Positions 1 through 6,131 of a stretch of DNA of 18,288 bases are shown here, piece after piece. The translations under genes and the position numbers were made by a program. Positions within the stretch are counted from its first letter, which is position 1, and every line of letters starts with the position of its first letter. Under the pieces are notes generated by a model. It did not search any database, was not told the origin of the DNA, and worked only from the letters and a program-made list of their open reading frames with translations. The stretch comes from Thermoplasmatota archaeon (lineage in GTDB: Archaea; Thermoplasmatota; Thermoplasmata; Thermoplasmatales; Thermoplasmataceae). The stretch is from the NCBI GenBank assembly GCA_023379345.1, contig JAMCUV010000103.1:1-18288 (forward strand), written 5' to 3'.

Positions 1-337
1 AGGATGATTTCTATTAATATAGTTTTTTTTATAGATTCCACGATGTGCCACAGTCATAAACAGCGCATTTTCAAAATTTTTTTCACATGTCATGATGCTT
101 GGGTTTTCAAGCAATGATAGATACATTTGGTAACATTATTCCACACTGTGAATTCTTCAGGGTTAAGATCTTGACCTCGTAGAACCCCAAGCATACTGAA
201 TCTGATCTGTAAGAATGGTAGAGAAATTTATAGAGAGGTTAGGGGTTTGGGGGAGGCAGTAAAACTCAGACCTTCAGGGATGAGATACACGGACTTCCTC
301 CAATTAAGGAATTCATATAATTACTTAATATATCTAT
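1..337. other. Gene-poor AT-rich stretch, no convincing gene
   Basis: No reading frame here looks like a protein I recognise. Two small structures are visible: a short hairpin (GCTTG at 97-101 with CAAGC at 108-112), and a 9-nt inverted repeat (ATGCTTGGG at 95-103, CCCAAGCAT at 186-194). The stretch abuts the tnpB remnant, so it may be decayed mobile-element or flanking DNA. That link is inference; nothing in the bases proves it. Confidence 0.5.
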
Positions 338-523
338 TTGAGCATAGACAGGGATCTGAACGCAGCTACAAACATATTAAAGATTGGACTAATAAAAGTA
401 GGGCTGGTGCAGTCCGAATTCACGCCTGTGGAGATCGCTACTTCAGGCTTGTCTGGAATATATCCATACAGGCAGATGTCGGTCGTTGAATCAGGAAGCC
501 CCCATGCTTCAGCGGAGGAGTAG
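338..523 (+). pseudogene. tnpB: C-terminal remnant of IS200/IS605-family TnpB
   Basis: The frame opening at 338 begins S-I-D-R-D-L-N-A-A-T-N-I-L. This matches the last conserved block of TnpB/OrfB (D-R-D-x-N-A-A-x-N-I), which carries the final RuvC-like aspartate. It continues with an E-F-T-P-V-E stretch and V-E-S-G-S-P, tail motifs I associate with archaeal IS605 TnpB proteins. Everything upstream is missing: no C-x-x-C zinc finger, no earlier RuvC motifs, and the same frame has stops upstream. About 60 codons survive of a protein usually near 400 residues, so it cannot be an active nuclease. The TAG stop (521-523) lies inside the putative right-end structure, as expected for this family. 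Family assignment is fairly secure; the exact 5' breakpoint near 335 is uncertain. Confidence 0.75.
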
Positions 524-530
524 TTCACTT
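491..530 (+). mobile_element. Degenerate right end / omega-RNA 3' end of the IS605-type element
   Basis: Overlapping the end of the tnpB remnant is a C-run, a GC-TTCA-GC mini hairpin and a G-rich arm (about 500-520), followed by TAGTTCAC at 521-528. As remembered, the AAGCCCCC...GCTTCAGC...GG pattern ending in GTTCAC is the usual right-end stem-loop of archaeal IS200/IS605 elements, and also the 3' scaffold of TnpB omega-RNA. The outer stem is imperfect (CCCCCAT against GGAGGAG), which suggests decay. The cleavage point is not determined. Confidence 0.45.
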
Positions 531-565
531 CACCGGTTAATGGATGACACCATACGTTATACCCT

Positions 566-1015
566 TCATTTTCTGTGTGATTCTAACTTATACTTGCAAT
601 AAGCGTAAAGTGCGTCATACACAGGAAATTGCTTATCCATGTTTTCATAATCATTCTTCGATATCAACCTGAAGCCCTGCGCGATGGCCTTCAGGCCTGG
701 CGATTCGGGTACTGCCATAGCTTCGTGAGCATCGGCTGCCCTGACGATCTTTGCAAGTTCCTTAAGAGCAGGATCGGACAGTTTGTATTTTTTCATAACG
801 GCATCAAATGTCACTCTCTCCTCGCCATCCTCATAGTAGTGATTGAGTTCCGCTCCCTCCACATCAAATGGGATTGCTGTAAGCTCCTTGGAATCTTTCA
901 TTACTTCGGCAGCCGGCACAAAGATGAACTCAGGGTTGTCATCTATAAATCTGGAAATCAGCCATGGGCAGGCTATTCGGTCTATTGCGGCTTTCTCCCT
1001 TGTTATCCACTTCAT
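566..1015 (-). CDS. ChrB C-terminal-domain (chromate resistance) family protein
   Basis: This 149-residue soluble protein aligns by eye along its whole length with the ChrB C-terminal domain family. The signatures are R-I-A-C-P-W-L-I-x-R-F-I near residue 13, F-V-P-A-A-E-V, I-P-F-D-V-E-G-A-E-L-N-H, T-F-D-A-V-M-K-K-Y and I-V-R-A-A-D-A. In bacteria ChrB proteins accompany the chromate transporter ChrA as regulator or accessory factor. Here the domain stands alone and no chrA lies in the window, so a chromate role is unproven. The ATG start fits a TATA-like box at 1041-1049 about 30 nt upstream, implying a leaderless mRNA. It converges on the tnpB remnant and is divergent from hsp20. Confidence 0.85.
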   Translation of the reverse strand: MKWITREKAAIDRIACPWLISRFIDDNPEFIFVPAAEVMKDSKELTAIPFDVEGAELNHYYEDGEERVTFDAVMKKYKLSDPALKELAKIVRAADAHEAMAVPESPGLKAIAQGFRLISKNDYENMDKQFPVYDALYAYCKYKLESHRK

Positions 1016-1040
1016 GCTATCCAGTATGTACCATTTGCTT

Positions 1041-1062
1041 GATTATAAGATGTTCGGAACAT
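1041..1062 (-). promoter_or_regulatory. Putative chrB-like promoter with adjoining palindrome
   Basis: On the minus strand CTTATAATC (1041-1049) lies about 30 nt above the ATG at 1015, the spacing of an archaeal TATA box for a leaderless transcript. Directly upstream is a 13-bp palindrome, ATGTTC-G-GAACAT (1050-1062), with a further GAAC-ACC-GTTC repeat starting at 1064. Its position against the BRE/TATA suits a regulator site, but no regulator is identified. Confidence 0.45.
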
Positions 1063-1300
1063 GAACACCGTTCGACTTTCTCTTCGGTCTATTCGTATTG
1101 AAATCTTAGATTCGCCACAGCATCAGTGACCTGAAGGCAGCATGCAGGTTCATAAGAATTAAGCCCTCAGGAATATGAGCAGCGAATTTTTGGAACAGCA
1201 TCAGGTACACCACTTGTATATTGCGCATGGGATTAAGCATACAGCAGCTAATCTTCTAGGGCATGGTTGCCATTGCAAGGCAAGGTTGACCGTCTCCACA
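1063..1300. other. Divergent intergenic region between chrB-like gene and hsp20
   Basis: This is the central part of a 350-bp gap between divergent genes. One short minus-strand frame (1106-1240, 44 codons plus stop) opens with ATG and has a hydrophobic run, but no ribosome site or family match is apparent, so it is not called a gene. Near the hsp20 end are degenerate copies of the downstream operator half-site: GGTTG at 1265-1269 and GGTTGAC at 1284-1290. A small TTGCC/GGCAA inverted repeat spans about 1267-1283. Confidence 0.4.
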
Positions 1301-1312
1301 ATATTTTTATAC
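1301..1312 (+). promoter_or_regulatory. TATA box of hsp20
   Basis: The A/T-only block ATATTTTTATAC is the strongest TATA-like element in the spacer. A start about 25 nt downstream of its centre would fall near 1330-1335. That gives a leader of roughly 30-35 nt before the ATG at 1366, in contrast to the leaderless arrangement of most other genes here. Confidence 0.6.
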
Positions 1313-1327
1313 TAAATTGTAATCTAT

Positions 1328-1352
1328 TGTTGTCAACCAATGGTTGACAACA
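1328..1352. promoter_or_regulatory. Perfect 25-bp palindrome, putative heat-shock operator
   Basis: The left arm TGTTGTCAACCA (1328-1339) and right arm TGGTTGACAACA (1341-1352) are exact reverse complements around a single A at 1340. The palindrome spans the predicted transcription start and ends one base before the GGAGGG Shine-Dalgarno sequence. That is where a dimeric winged-helix repressor would block initiation. The regulator encoded just downstream of hsp20 is the obvious candidate. The symmetry is observed; the operator role is inferred. Confidence 0.7.
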
Positions 1353-1365
1353 GGAGGGTAAAAAT

Positions 1366-1929
1366 ATGGCAATAAGAAGAAAGAGGGATGAAGACGACTG
1401 GAGAACCCCTTGGGACGAAGAGTTTGACGACATGTTCCGGGATTTCGGCTTCGACTTTGACAGATTCAATGACAGGCTGATGAGGATATGGGACAGATTC
1501 CTCAAGGACCCGGATGTCAAAACATACGGACCCTACGTGTATGGTTTCTCCTACAAGATCGGCCCGGACGGTAAACCGGTATTCGAGGAGTTCGGCAATG
1601 TGCCCAGAAACATGATACCTGGTGCATCAGAAGCTGTTGAAAAGGATGTCAGAGAACCAATGACCGATTTCAACGAGGACAAGAACAAGATATACCTCAC
1701 CTATGAGCTTCCAGGCATATCCAAGGAGGACATTGAGCTGAATGTCTCTGAAAGGAATGTCACCATAAATGTGCGCAACGGCCCGAGGAAATACTATAAG
1801 AGCATGGACTTTGAGTACGATATCAAACCAGAAACTGCAAAGGCAAAGTTCACCAACGGAATACTTGATCTGACGATAGACAAAGTTAACGGTGACAAGA
1901 CAAGCGGAAAGAAGATCCAGATAGAGTGA
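1366..1929 (+). CDS. hsp20: Small heat-shock protein, Hsp20/alpha-crystallin family
   Basis: This 187-residue ATP-independent chaperone would hold unfolding proteins for refolding and form oligomers in the cytoplasm. Residues 1-45 are a charged, aromatic-rich N-terminal arm (many D/E, R, W, F). Residues 46-95 hold a Y-G-P-Y-V-Y-G-F-S-Y linker, and residues 96-173 form the alpha-crystallin domain. Typical features are E-L-P-G at 114-117, the N-G-I-L-D-L motif (164-169, the A-x-x-x-N-G-x-L signature) and a C-terminal I-Q-I (184-186), the I-x-I tail that docks neighbouring subunits. The ATG is preceded by a strong GGAGGG at 1353-1358. The gene is first in a two-gene unit with the regulator at 1936 and lies under a palindromic operator. 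Confidence 0.93.
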   Translation: MAIRRKRDEDDWRTPWDEEFDDMFRDFGFDFDRFNDRLMRIWDRFLKDPDVKTYGPYVYGFSYKIGPDGKPVFEEFGNVPRNMIPGASEAVEKDVREPMTDFNEDKNKIYLTYELPGISKEDIELNVSERNVTINVRNGPRKYYKSMDFEYDIKPETAKAKFTNGILDLTIDKVNGDKTSGKKIQIE

Positions 1930-1935
1930 TGGGAA

Positions 1936-2544
1936 ATGATTGACGATGACCTTGAGGCTTTCATAAGCGCAATAGAGAACTCAACCCGCAGAGAAATACT
2001 GAGAAGCCTCATCATCGATCAGTCTTATGCCCTGCAGATCAGCAGGATCATTGGTGTTTCGCAGCAGGCCATCAATAAGCAGCTGGAATTGCTGGAAAAG
2101 GCAAACCTGATTTCATCTGCAGGGTATGCACCCAGCAGTCTCGGTGCCAGAAGAAAAATTTACAGGCCCACGGGGTTCTCAACCCTTGTGGCGGATTATT
2201 CCCGTAATTTTATAACTGTCAAAAGATATGAAATTCCACTTGATCCCAACAGTGTGGAAGAACGTGAAGATATTCACGCGGAAAAACCATCGGAACTTCT
2301 AAAGAAGATAGGCGATGTGGATCGCCAGATTGACGAACTCATGAGAGACAGAAATAAGCTCATTGCAATGAAGGACCAGCTCATGGGCCAGATAAATTCA
2401 TACATATCAGCAATGGTGCCCGATCCCACCTCCAGGCTGGTTCTCATATATTACGTGGACAGCATGGATCCGGAATATGTGAGCCGGAAGCTGAATCTGC
2501 CACTCAGCCTTGTTATGCAGATTGTGGAGACATATTTCAGATAG
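1936..2544 (+). CDS. ArsR-like winged-helix transcriptional regulator with coiled coil
   Basis: This 202-residue protein has an N-terminal winged helix-turn-helix (about residues 8-75). R-R-E-I-L-R-S-L, L-Q-I-S-R-I-I-G-V-S-Q-Q-A-I-N-K-Q-L-E and L-L-E-K-A-N-L-I form the helices, and the basic L-G-A-R-R-K-I-Y-R-P forms the wing, as in archaeal ArsR-type regulators. Residues about 112-150 (K-K-I-G-D-V-D-R-Q-I-D-E-L onward) look like a coiled coil suited to dimerisation. A hydrophobic C-terminal domain follows. It starts 6 nt after the hsp20 stop, with GTGATGGG overlapping that stop as a ribosome site, so the two are surely cotranscribed. It probably represses the unit through the upstream palindrome, as Phr and HSR1 regulators do for archaeal heat-shock genes; this is inference from position. 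It converges on dphB with 6 nt between stops. Confidence 0.85.
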   Translation: MIDDDLEAFISAIENSTRREILRSLIIDQSYALQISRIIGVSQQAINKQLELLEKANLISSAGYAPSSLGARRKIYRPTGFSTLVADYSRNFITVKRYEIPLDPNSVEEREDIHAEKPSELLKKIGDVDRQIDELMRDRNKLIAMKDQLMGQINSYISAMVPDPTSRLVLIYYVDSMDPEYVSRKLNLPLSLVMQIVETYFR

Positions 2545-2550
2545 GTTCGC

Positions 2551-3315
2551 TCACTCTACCTTAGTGCAGAAAAGGCCCATGAATTCTGACTCTTTCTCGG
2601 TTAGGTCTGCCGGGAAAATCAGGGAAGATGGACTTGCTTTCCAGGATATTTTTGATAACTTTTCAAAGGTGCCGTACGAAAGGCTTTCTCCAGCCTGGCT
2701 CACCTTAGAAGCAACCACAAACAAGGAATCGTTCTTAACAACGCCAATACCGTGTTTTTCCTCAAGCTGTTTCAGGTAGCTGAATGCTTCTTCAGGATAC
2801 ATTGTGCGGTTATCCTTGAGATCAAGAAGGATTATGGTGTGAAAGCCCATATCCCTGTTTCTCCCCAATTTATCCAGAACGCTCCTTGGGCTGAATCTTT
2901 CAGTGAGAAATGGAAGTGAGACAGGAGGCCCCATCCTGTAAGGGAGAAGCCCCGCCTTCCCTGGCAGTGATGTCAGTATTGAGGCATTTTCCACCACATT
3001 CACCGCAACGCCAGCTGAAATGGCATCAAGGCGTAGCTGGTTGTGTGTCGTGGCAGAAAGCGGATCTCCAGTGACAATAATGCAAATATCATGATCTGCC
3101 CCTTCTCTCAAGAGCTCAGACGGATTCTCCACATCCTCGCGACCCAGTGGAAAAATATGTTTGCTTGTGATTGAAGATATCTCATTGGCTGTTTCCCCAG
3201 GGGAGACAGAGGTGTATGTCTCAAAATATATTTTCTCACATTTAGACAGGATCCTCATTTCCCCCAGGGTTACGCTGTCAACACCCCGGAGACCCACACC
3301 CAGAATATGTATCAT
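2551..3315 (-). CDS. dphB: Diphthine synthase (EF2 diphthamide pathway methyltransferase)
   Basis: DphB uses S-adenosylmethionine to methylate the modified histidine of elongation factor 2 on the way to diphthamide, an archaeal/eukaryotic modification. The 254-residue length is normal. It has the tetrapyrrole-methylase-like fold signatures: N-terminal I-L-G-V-G-L-R-G-V-D-S-V-T-L, Y-F-E-T-Y-T-S, the V-T-G-D-P-L-S-A-T-T-H loop, N-A-S-I-L-T-S-L-P-G-K-A-G-L, and later L-L-D-L-K. Its ATG lies one nucleotide past the stop of enolase, so the two form an operon with enolase first. The only oddity is a cysteine-bearing tail near the C-terminus. Identification is firm. Confidence 0.95.
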   Translation of the reverse strand: MIHILGVGLRGVDSVTLGEMRILSKCEKIYFETYTSVSPGETANEISSITSKHIFPLGREDVENPSELLREGADHDICIIVTGDPLSATTHNQLRLDAISAGVAVNVVENASILTSLPGKAGLLPYRMGPPVSLPFLTERFSPRSVLDKLGRNRDMGFHTIILLDLKDNRTMYPEEAFSYLKQLEEKHGIGVVKNDSLFVVASKVSQAGESLSYGTFEKLSKISWKASPSSLIFPADLTEKESEFMGLFCTKVE

Positions 3316-3316
3316 G

Positions 3317-4534
3317 TCAGTTGCTGTTTATCTCTTCCTCTATCCTGATGAGTTCGTTCAACTTGGCAAGTCTTTCTCCTCCAATGGTACCTGTCTTGAT
3401 GAATGTTGACCCGAATGCCACCGAGAGATGTGCTGCAAAATCGTCTGTGGTTTCGCCGCTCCTGTGGGAGACAGTGTTCCGAATGCCAGCCGCAGTGGCT
3501 AGGCGCACAGTCTCAGCAGTCCGGGAGAGTGATCCGATCTGGTTGACCTTTATGAGAATCCCGTTGGTGGATTTCTTTTCGATACCAATCTTGAGACGTT
3601 CCGGGTTGGTAGTATACAGATCGTCGCCCACCACAAGGCTCTTCTGTGAAATCTTTTTGGTGATCTCTGCAAAGCCATCGAAATCCGTATCCACCATGGG
3701 GTCTTCTATGAAGTAGAAATCGTGGTCCCTGGAGAATGATATTGCATAATCTATCTGCTGGTCCCGTGTTTTTGGCCCATTTTTGTACATGTATTTGCCA
3801 CCCTCATAAAATGAGTTGGCCGCAAAGTCAACTCCCTTGAGTATCCTCACATGGTACCTGGAAGATGTCTCTGAAACAGCCTGATGCAGTATTTCCAGTG
3901 CTTCCTCATCACTTATGTTTGCGGTCCATGCCTTCTCATCGCCAAGGCCTACACTGGTGCCTTTCAACTTTTCTGACAGGATCTCCCCAATTCTCCTGTG
4001 GGTCATTGCATTTATGTATGCTGACTGAAGAAAAGTGTCCGCCTGGGCTGATACTAGAAATTCCTGTATTGTTGTGCCCTCCCTGGAGTGTTTGCCACCG
4101 CCAATTACATTCCCCATGGGTCTTGGAAGAGATCGTGCAAAAGCCCCTCCAACATAACTGTACAGCGGTATTCCCAGATATGAGGCTGCGGCTCTGGCAT
4201 TAGCCACGGAAAGAGCTGTGGAAAGATTTCCTCCCACGTTCTCCATGTACTCAGTGCCGTCTGTTTCCATGATGGTTCTGTCAAATCCGATCTGATCCAG
4301 GGCGTTGTATCCGATGAGTTTCGACCTCAGCTTATCTTCGAAGAATTTTATGGCACCGTCCGGACCTGATTTTGGAAAAGCCTTCATCTCTGTATCCCCG
4401 GTGCTGGCACCGGAAGGTGCAGAGCATCTTCCCATTACGTCCTCAATGAATAAATCCACCTCCACCGTGAAGTTACCCCGCGAATCGATTATCTTTCTGA
4501 CCCTTATGTCATCTATGGGTAGTTCGTCCGTCAT
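3317..4534 (-). CDS. eno: Enolase (phosphopyruvate hydratase)
   Basis: Enolase interconverts 2-phosphoglycerate and phosphoenolpyruvate in glycolysis and gluconeogenesis. The 405-residue protein keeps the family's functional residues. These include S-R-G-N (18-21), the S-G-A-S-T-G loop (41-46), H149 in G-G-K-H, E158 in Q-E-F, E200 in G-L-G-D-E, metal ligands D236, E277 (I-E-D-P) and D304 (G-D-D-L), catalytic K329 (I-K-V-N-Q-I-G), S-H-R-S-G-E-T-T-D-D (356-365) and K380. The segment after E200 reads K-A-W-T-A-N instead of the usual G-G-F-A-P, and the protein is slightly shorter than typical (about 420-430), but no key residue is missing. A TATA-like AAATAATTTAAG (4558-4569) lies about 29 nt upstream. 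It is followed directly by dphB. Confidence 0.97.
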   Translation of the reverse strand: MTDELPIDDIRVRKIIDSRGNFTVEVDLFIEDVMGRCSAPSGASTGDTEMKAFPKSGPDGAIKFFEDKLRSKLIGYNALDQIGFDRTIMETDGTEYMENVGGNLSTALSVANARAAASYLGIPLYSYVGGAFARSLPRPMGNVIGGGKHSREGTTIQEFLVSAQADTFLQSAYINAMTHRRIGEILSEKLKGTSVGLGDEKAWTANISDEEALEILHQAVSETSSRYHVRILKGVDFAANSFYEGGKYMYKNGPKTRDQQIDYAISFSRDHDFYFIEDPMVDTDFDGFAEITKKISQKSLVVGDDLYTTNPERLKIGIEKKSTNGILIKVNQIGSLSRTAETVRLATAAGIRNTVSHRSGETTDDFAAHLSVAFGSTFIKTGTIGGERLAKLNELIRIEEEINSN

Positions 4535-4557
4535 GATGTGATCAGTGCTTCCGGAGT

Positions 4558-4569
4558 CTTAAATTATTT
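4558..4569 (-). promoter_or_regulatory. Possible eno promoter (TATA-like box)
   Basis: On the minus strand AAATAATTTAAG lies just past the stop of the carbonic-anhydrase-like gene, with its centre about 29 nt above the enolase ATG. It would give a leader of a few bases. Read-through from the upstream gene is equally possible. Confidence 0.35.
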
Positions 4570-5096
4570 CATTGCTCAATCATGTGCAGATTTGTTTTAT
4601 ATCTTGATGCAAAGCTGTTGTAGTTTGCCTTGTATTTTGTCCACAGATCCATGTAATCCTGGCTCACATTGCCTATCACCTTTGCCGGAACACCAACTGC
4701 GATGGCCTTCTCTGGTACCTCAAAGTTGTTTTTCACAACCGCACCCTCCCCTATTGCAGCCCATGTTCCTATATGGGCAAAATCGGATACCACGGCGCCC
4801 ATCCCTATGACAACCCAGTCTGATATTGTTGGAGTGTGAATAACAGAGAGGTGCCCCACAGTGACATGGTTCCCTATGACTGTTGTTTCTCCGGGCCTTG
4901 CGTGTACCACCACGTTATCCTCGATGGCACTGTAATCGCCCACAACTATCTTCCCGTAGTCTCCTCTCAGGACTGCACCGGGGCCTACCCATACCTCTTT
5001 TCCAATGGTGACATCACCAATCACCGTTGCATCCGGGAAAACAAAAGCACTTCTGTCGACCTTTGGCTCTCTACCTTCAAATGTATATAACGCCAT
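4569..5096 (-). CDS. Gamma-carbonic-anhydrase-like left-handed beta-helix protein
   Basis: This 175-residue protein is built of hexapeptide repeats (I-G-D-V-T-I-G, V-W-V-G-P-G-A-V-L and so on) forming a trimeric beta-helix, with a C-terminal helix (about 145-175). Family active-site residues are seen: R44 and D46 in L-R-G-D, and the zinc-ligand histidines H65 (V-V-V-H-A), H82 and H87 (G-H-L-S-V-I-H). The position of the Gln in the usual N-x-Q-D-N-V motif is Glu here (A-I-E-D-N-V), and the acidic loop of Methanosarcina Cam is absent. Carbonic anhydrase activity is therefore possible but unproven. The M-A-L-Y-T-F-E-G start (5096) is preferred because it fits the family N-terminus; an ATG at 5111 would add five residues. 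It follows the PfkB kinase closely, probably as an operon. Confidence 0.88.
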   Translation of the reverse strand: MALYTFEGREPKVDRSAFVFPDATVIGDVTIGKEVWVGPGAVLRGDYGKIVVGDYSAIEDNVVVHARPGETTVIGNHVTVGHLSVIHTPTISDWVVIGMGAVVSDFAHIGTWAAIGEGAVVKNNFEVPEKAIAVGVPAKVIGNVSQDYMDLWTKYKANYNSFASRYKTNLHMIEQ

Positions 5097-5117
5097 TGTA
5101 CCTGATCCCATGGCGGG

Positions 5118-6032
5118 TTAATCTTTTTGTGGGGTAATCATATCATCAGCCTCTGATTCTAATATATCAAAAATATCCGATGCAGTATATTTGAAATCCC
5201 GCAGCGGTTTCTGCACAGCCAGTCCTGAAACTATTGAACCCACTGCACAGCTATGGGCCGTGTCCAGTCCCCTGTAAATGCCAAGATAGAAGCCAGCCCT
5301 GTAGGCATCTCCTGCACCGATTGTGTCGAACACAACGTCTGATTTCCTTGACTTTATCTCTGTTCTGCCGTCAGGCCCATACAGCGTTGACCCGTTCGCT
5401 CCTCTGGTGACGATGGTTTCCGGAGTCATGCCAATTAATTTTTCCTGGGGTACGCCCATAATTTCTGATGCCACGGAAAGCTCATGCTCATTAAGAATCC
5501 ATAGGCTGCTGGCAGAAACCATCTTGATTATGTCGTCCCGTGAATACCTGTATGAGATCTCCTGGCCGGGATCAAATACCTTCTTTCCCGCTGTATTTTC
5601 CGCGACATTAATGTAGTCAGCCTGAGGGCCAGTCCCTAGATGAACCCACTTGTACTTCGAATTTTTTTTGAGAACAGCCTGGGAGAACGGTTCATCCATG
5701 GGGCCCTGGTAAATATAATAGACCTGATCCTTGCCGTCGGTGGCAGAATAACATATAGGTCCATAATCCCCGGAGATGTGAATGTGCTCAGTACCTATAT
5801 TCCTTGACCGCAGGAATTCCAGAAACTTACCGTGTGAGTTCTGGGATACGGCAGAATACAGGTGAAACGGTACACCCAGGGAAGATGCGATCATTGCGAA
5901 ATTACCGGCGGTGCCGCCGAAGTTTTCCTCATGACGCTGGATATTGACTGATCCCCTGCATGGTAGAGAGGGAACGCGCATTACAACATCTATGTTGAGG
6001 TGGCCGAAAAAAGCCAGAAAATTTTCTTCCAT
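5118..6032 (-). CDS. PfkB-family sugar/nucleoside kinase
   Basis: This is a 304-residue ribokinase-fold kinase. The N-terminal F-F-G-H-L-N-I-D and F-G-G-T-A-G-N-F-A substrate motifs are present. The C-terminal PfkB signature D-T-I-G-A-G-D-A is at residues 236-243 of this start, with the catalytic base D242 and its G-A-G-D anion hole. G-P-I-C-Y and D-P-G-Q-E-I also match what I remember of T. acidophilum Ta0880, reported as a nucleoside kinase. That makes nucleoside phosphorylation the best guess, with KDG or another sugar as alternatives. An ATG at 6053 would add seven residues. However, the TATA-like CTTATTAAT (6052-6060) overlaps that codon and lies 25 nt above the ATG at 6032, so the shorter, leaderless form is favoured. 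It precedes the carbonic-anhydrase-like gene. Confidence 0.88.
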   Translation of the reverse strand: MEENFLAFFGHLNIDVVMRVPSLPCRGSVNIQRHEENFGGTAGNFAMIASSLGVPFHLYSAVSQNSHGKFLEFLRSRNIGTEHIHISGDYGPICYSATDGKDQVYYIYQGPMDEPFSQAVLKKNSKYKWVHLGTGPQADYINVAENTAGKKVFDPGQEISYRYSRDDIIKMVSASSLWILNEHELSVASEIMGVPQEKLIGMTPETIVTRGANGSTLYGPDGRTEIKSRKSDVVFDTIGAGDAYRAGFYLGIYRGLDTAHSCAVGSIVSGLAVQKPLRDFKYTASDIFDILESEADDMITPQKD

Positions 6033-6051
6033 GCTCTGGAATTGCCCTTGC

Positions 6052-6060
6052 ATTAATAAG
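6052..6060 (-). promoter_or_regulatory. TATA box of the PfkB kinase gene
   Basis: CTTATTAAT on the minus strand is centred about 24 nt above the ATG at 6032 and physically overlaps the competing ATG at 6053. This supports a leaderless start at 6032 and separates the kinase unit from the lonB-cgi121 unit. Confidence 0.5.
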
Positions 6061-6131
6061 ATTCGCCGGAATGGGTTTGAAAAGCCTTTCTCGATTGCCC
6101 TGAAACCCAGAGATATTCCAATAATGACAGC

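Noticed and set aside
629..1042. Long plus-strand frame opposite the chrB-like gene
   Set aside because: Shadow of the recognisable minus-strand gene; low-complexity Cys/His/Ile-rich product with no family features. The same applies to the other antisense frames over eno, lonB, alaS and dphB.
1328..1365. RNA thermometer hiding the hsp20 ribosome site
   Set aside because: The palindrome could fold in RNA, but the TATA position puts the transcript start near 1332, removing part of the left arm. GGAGGG itself lies outside the stem. A DNA operator is the simpler reading.
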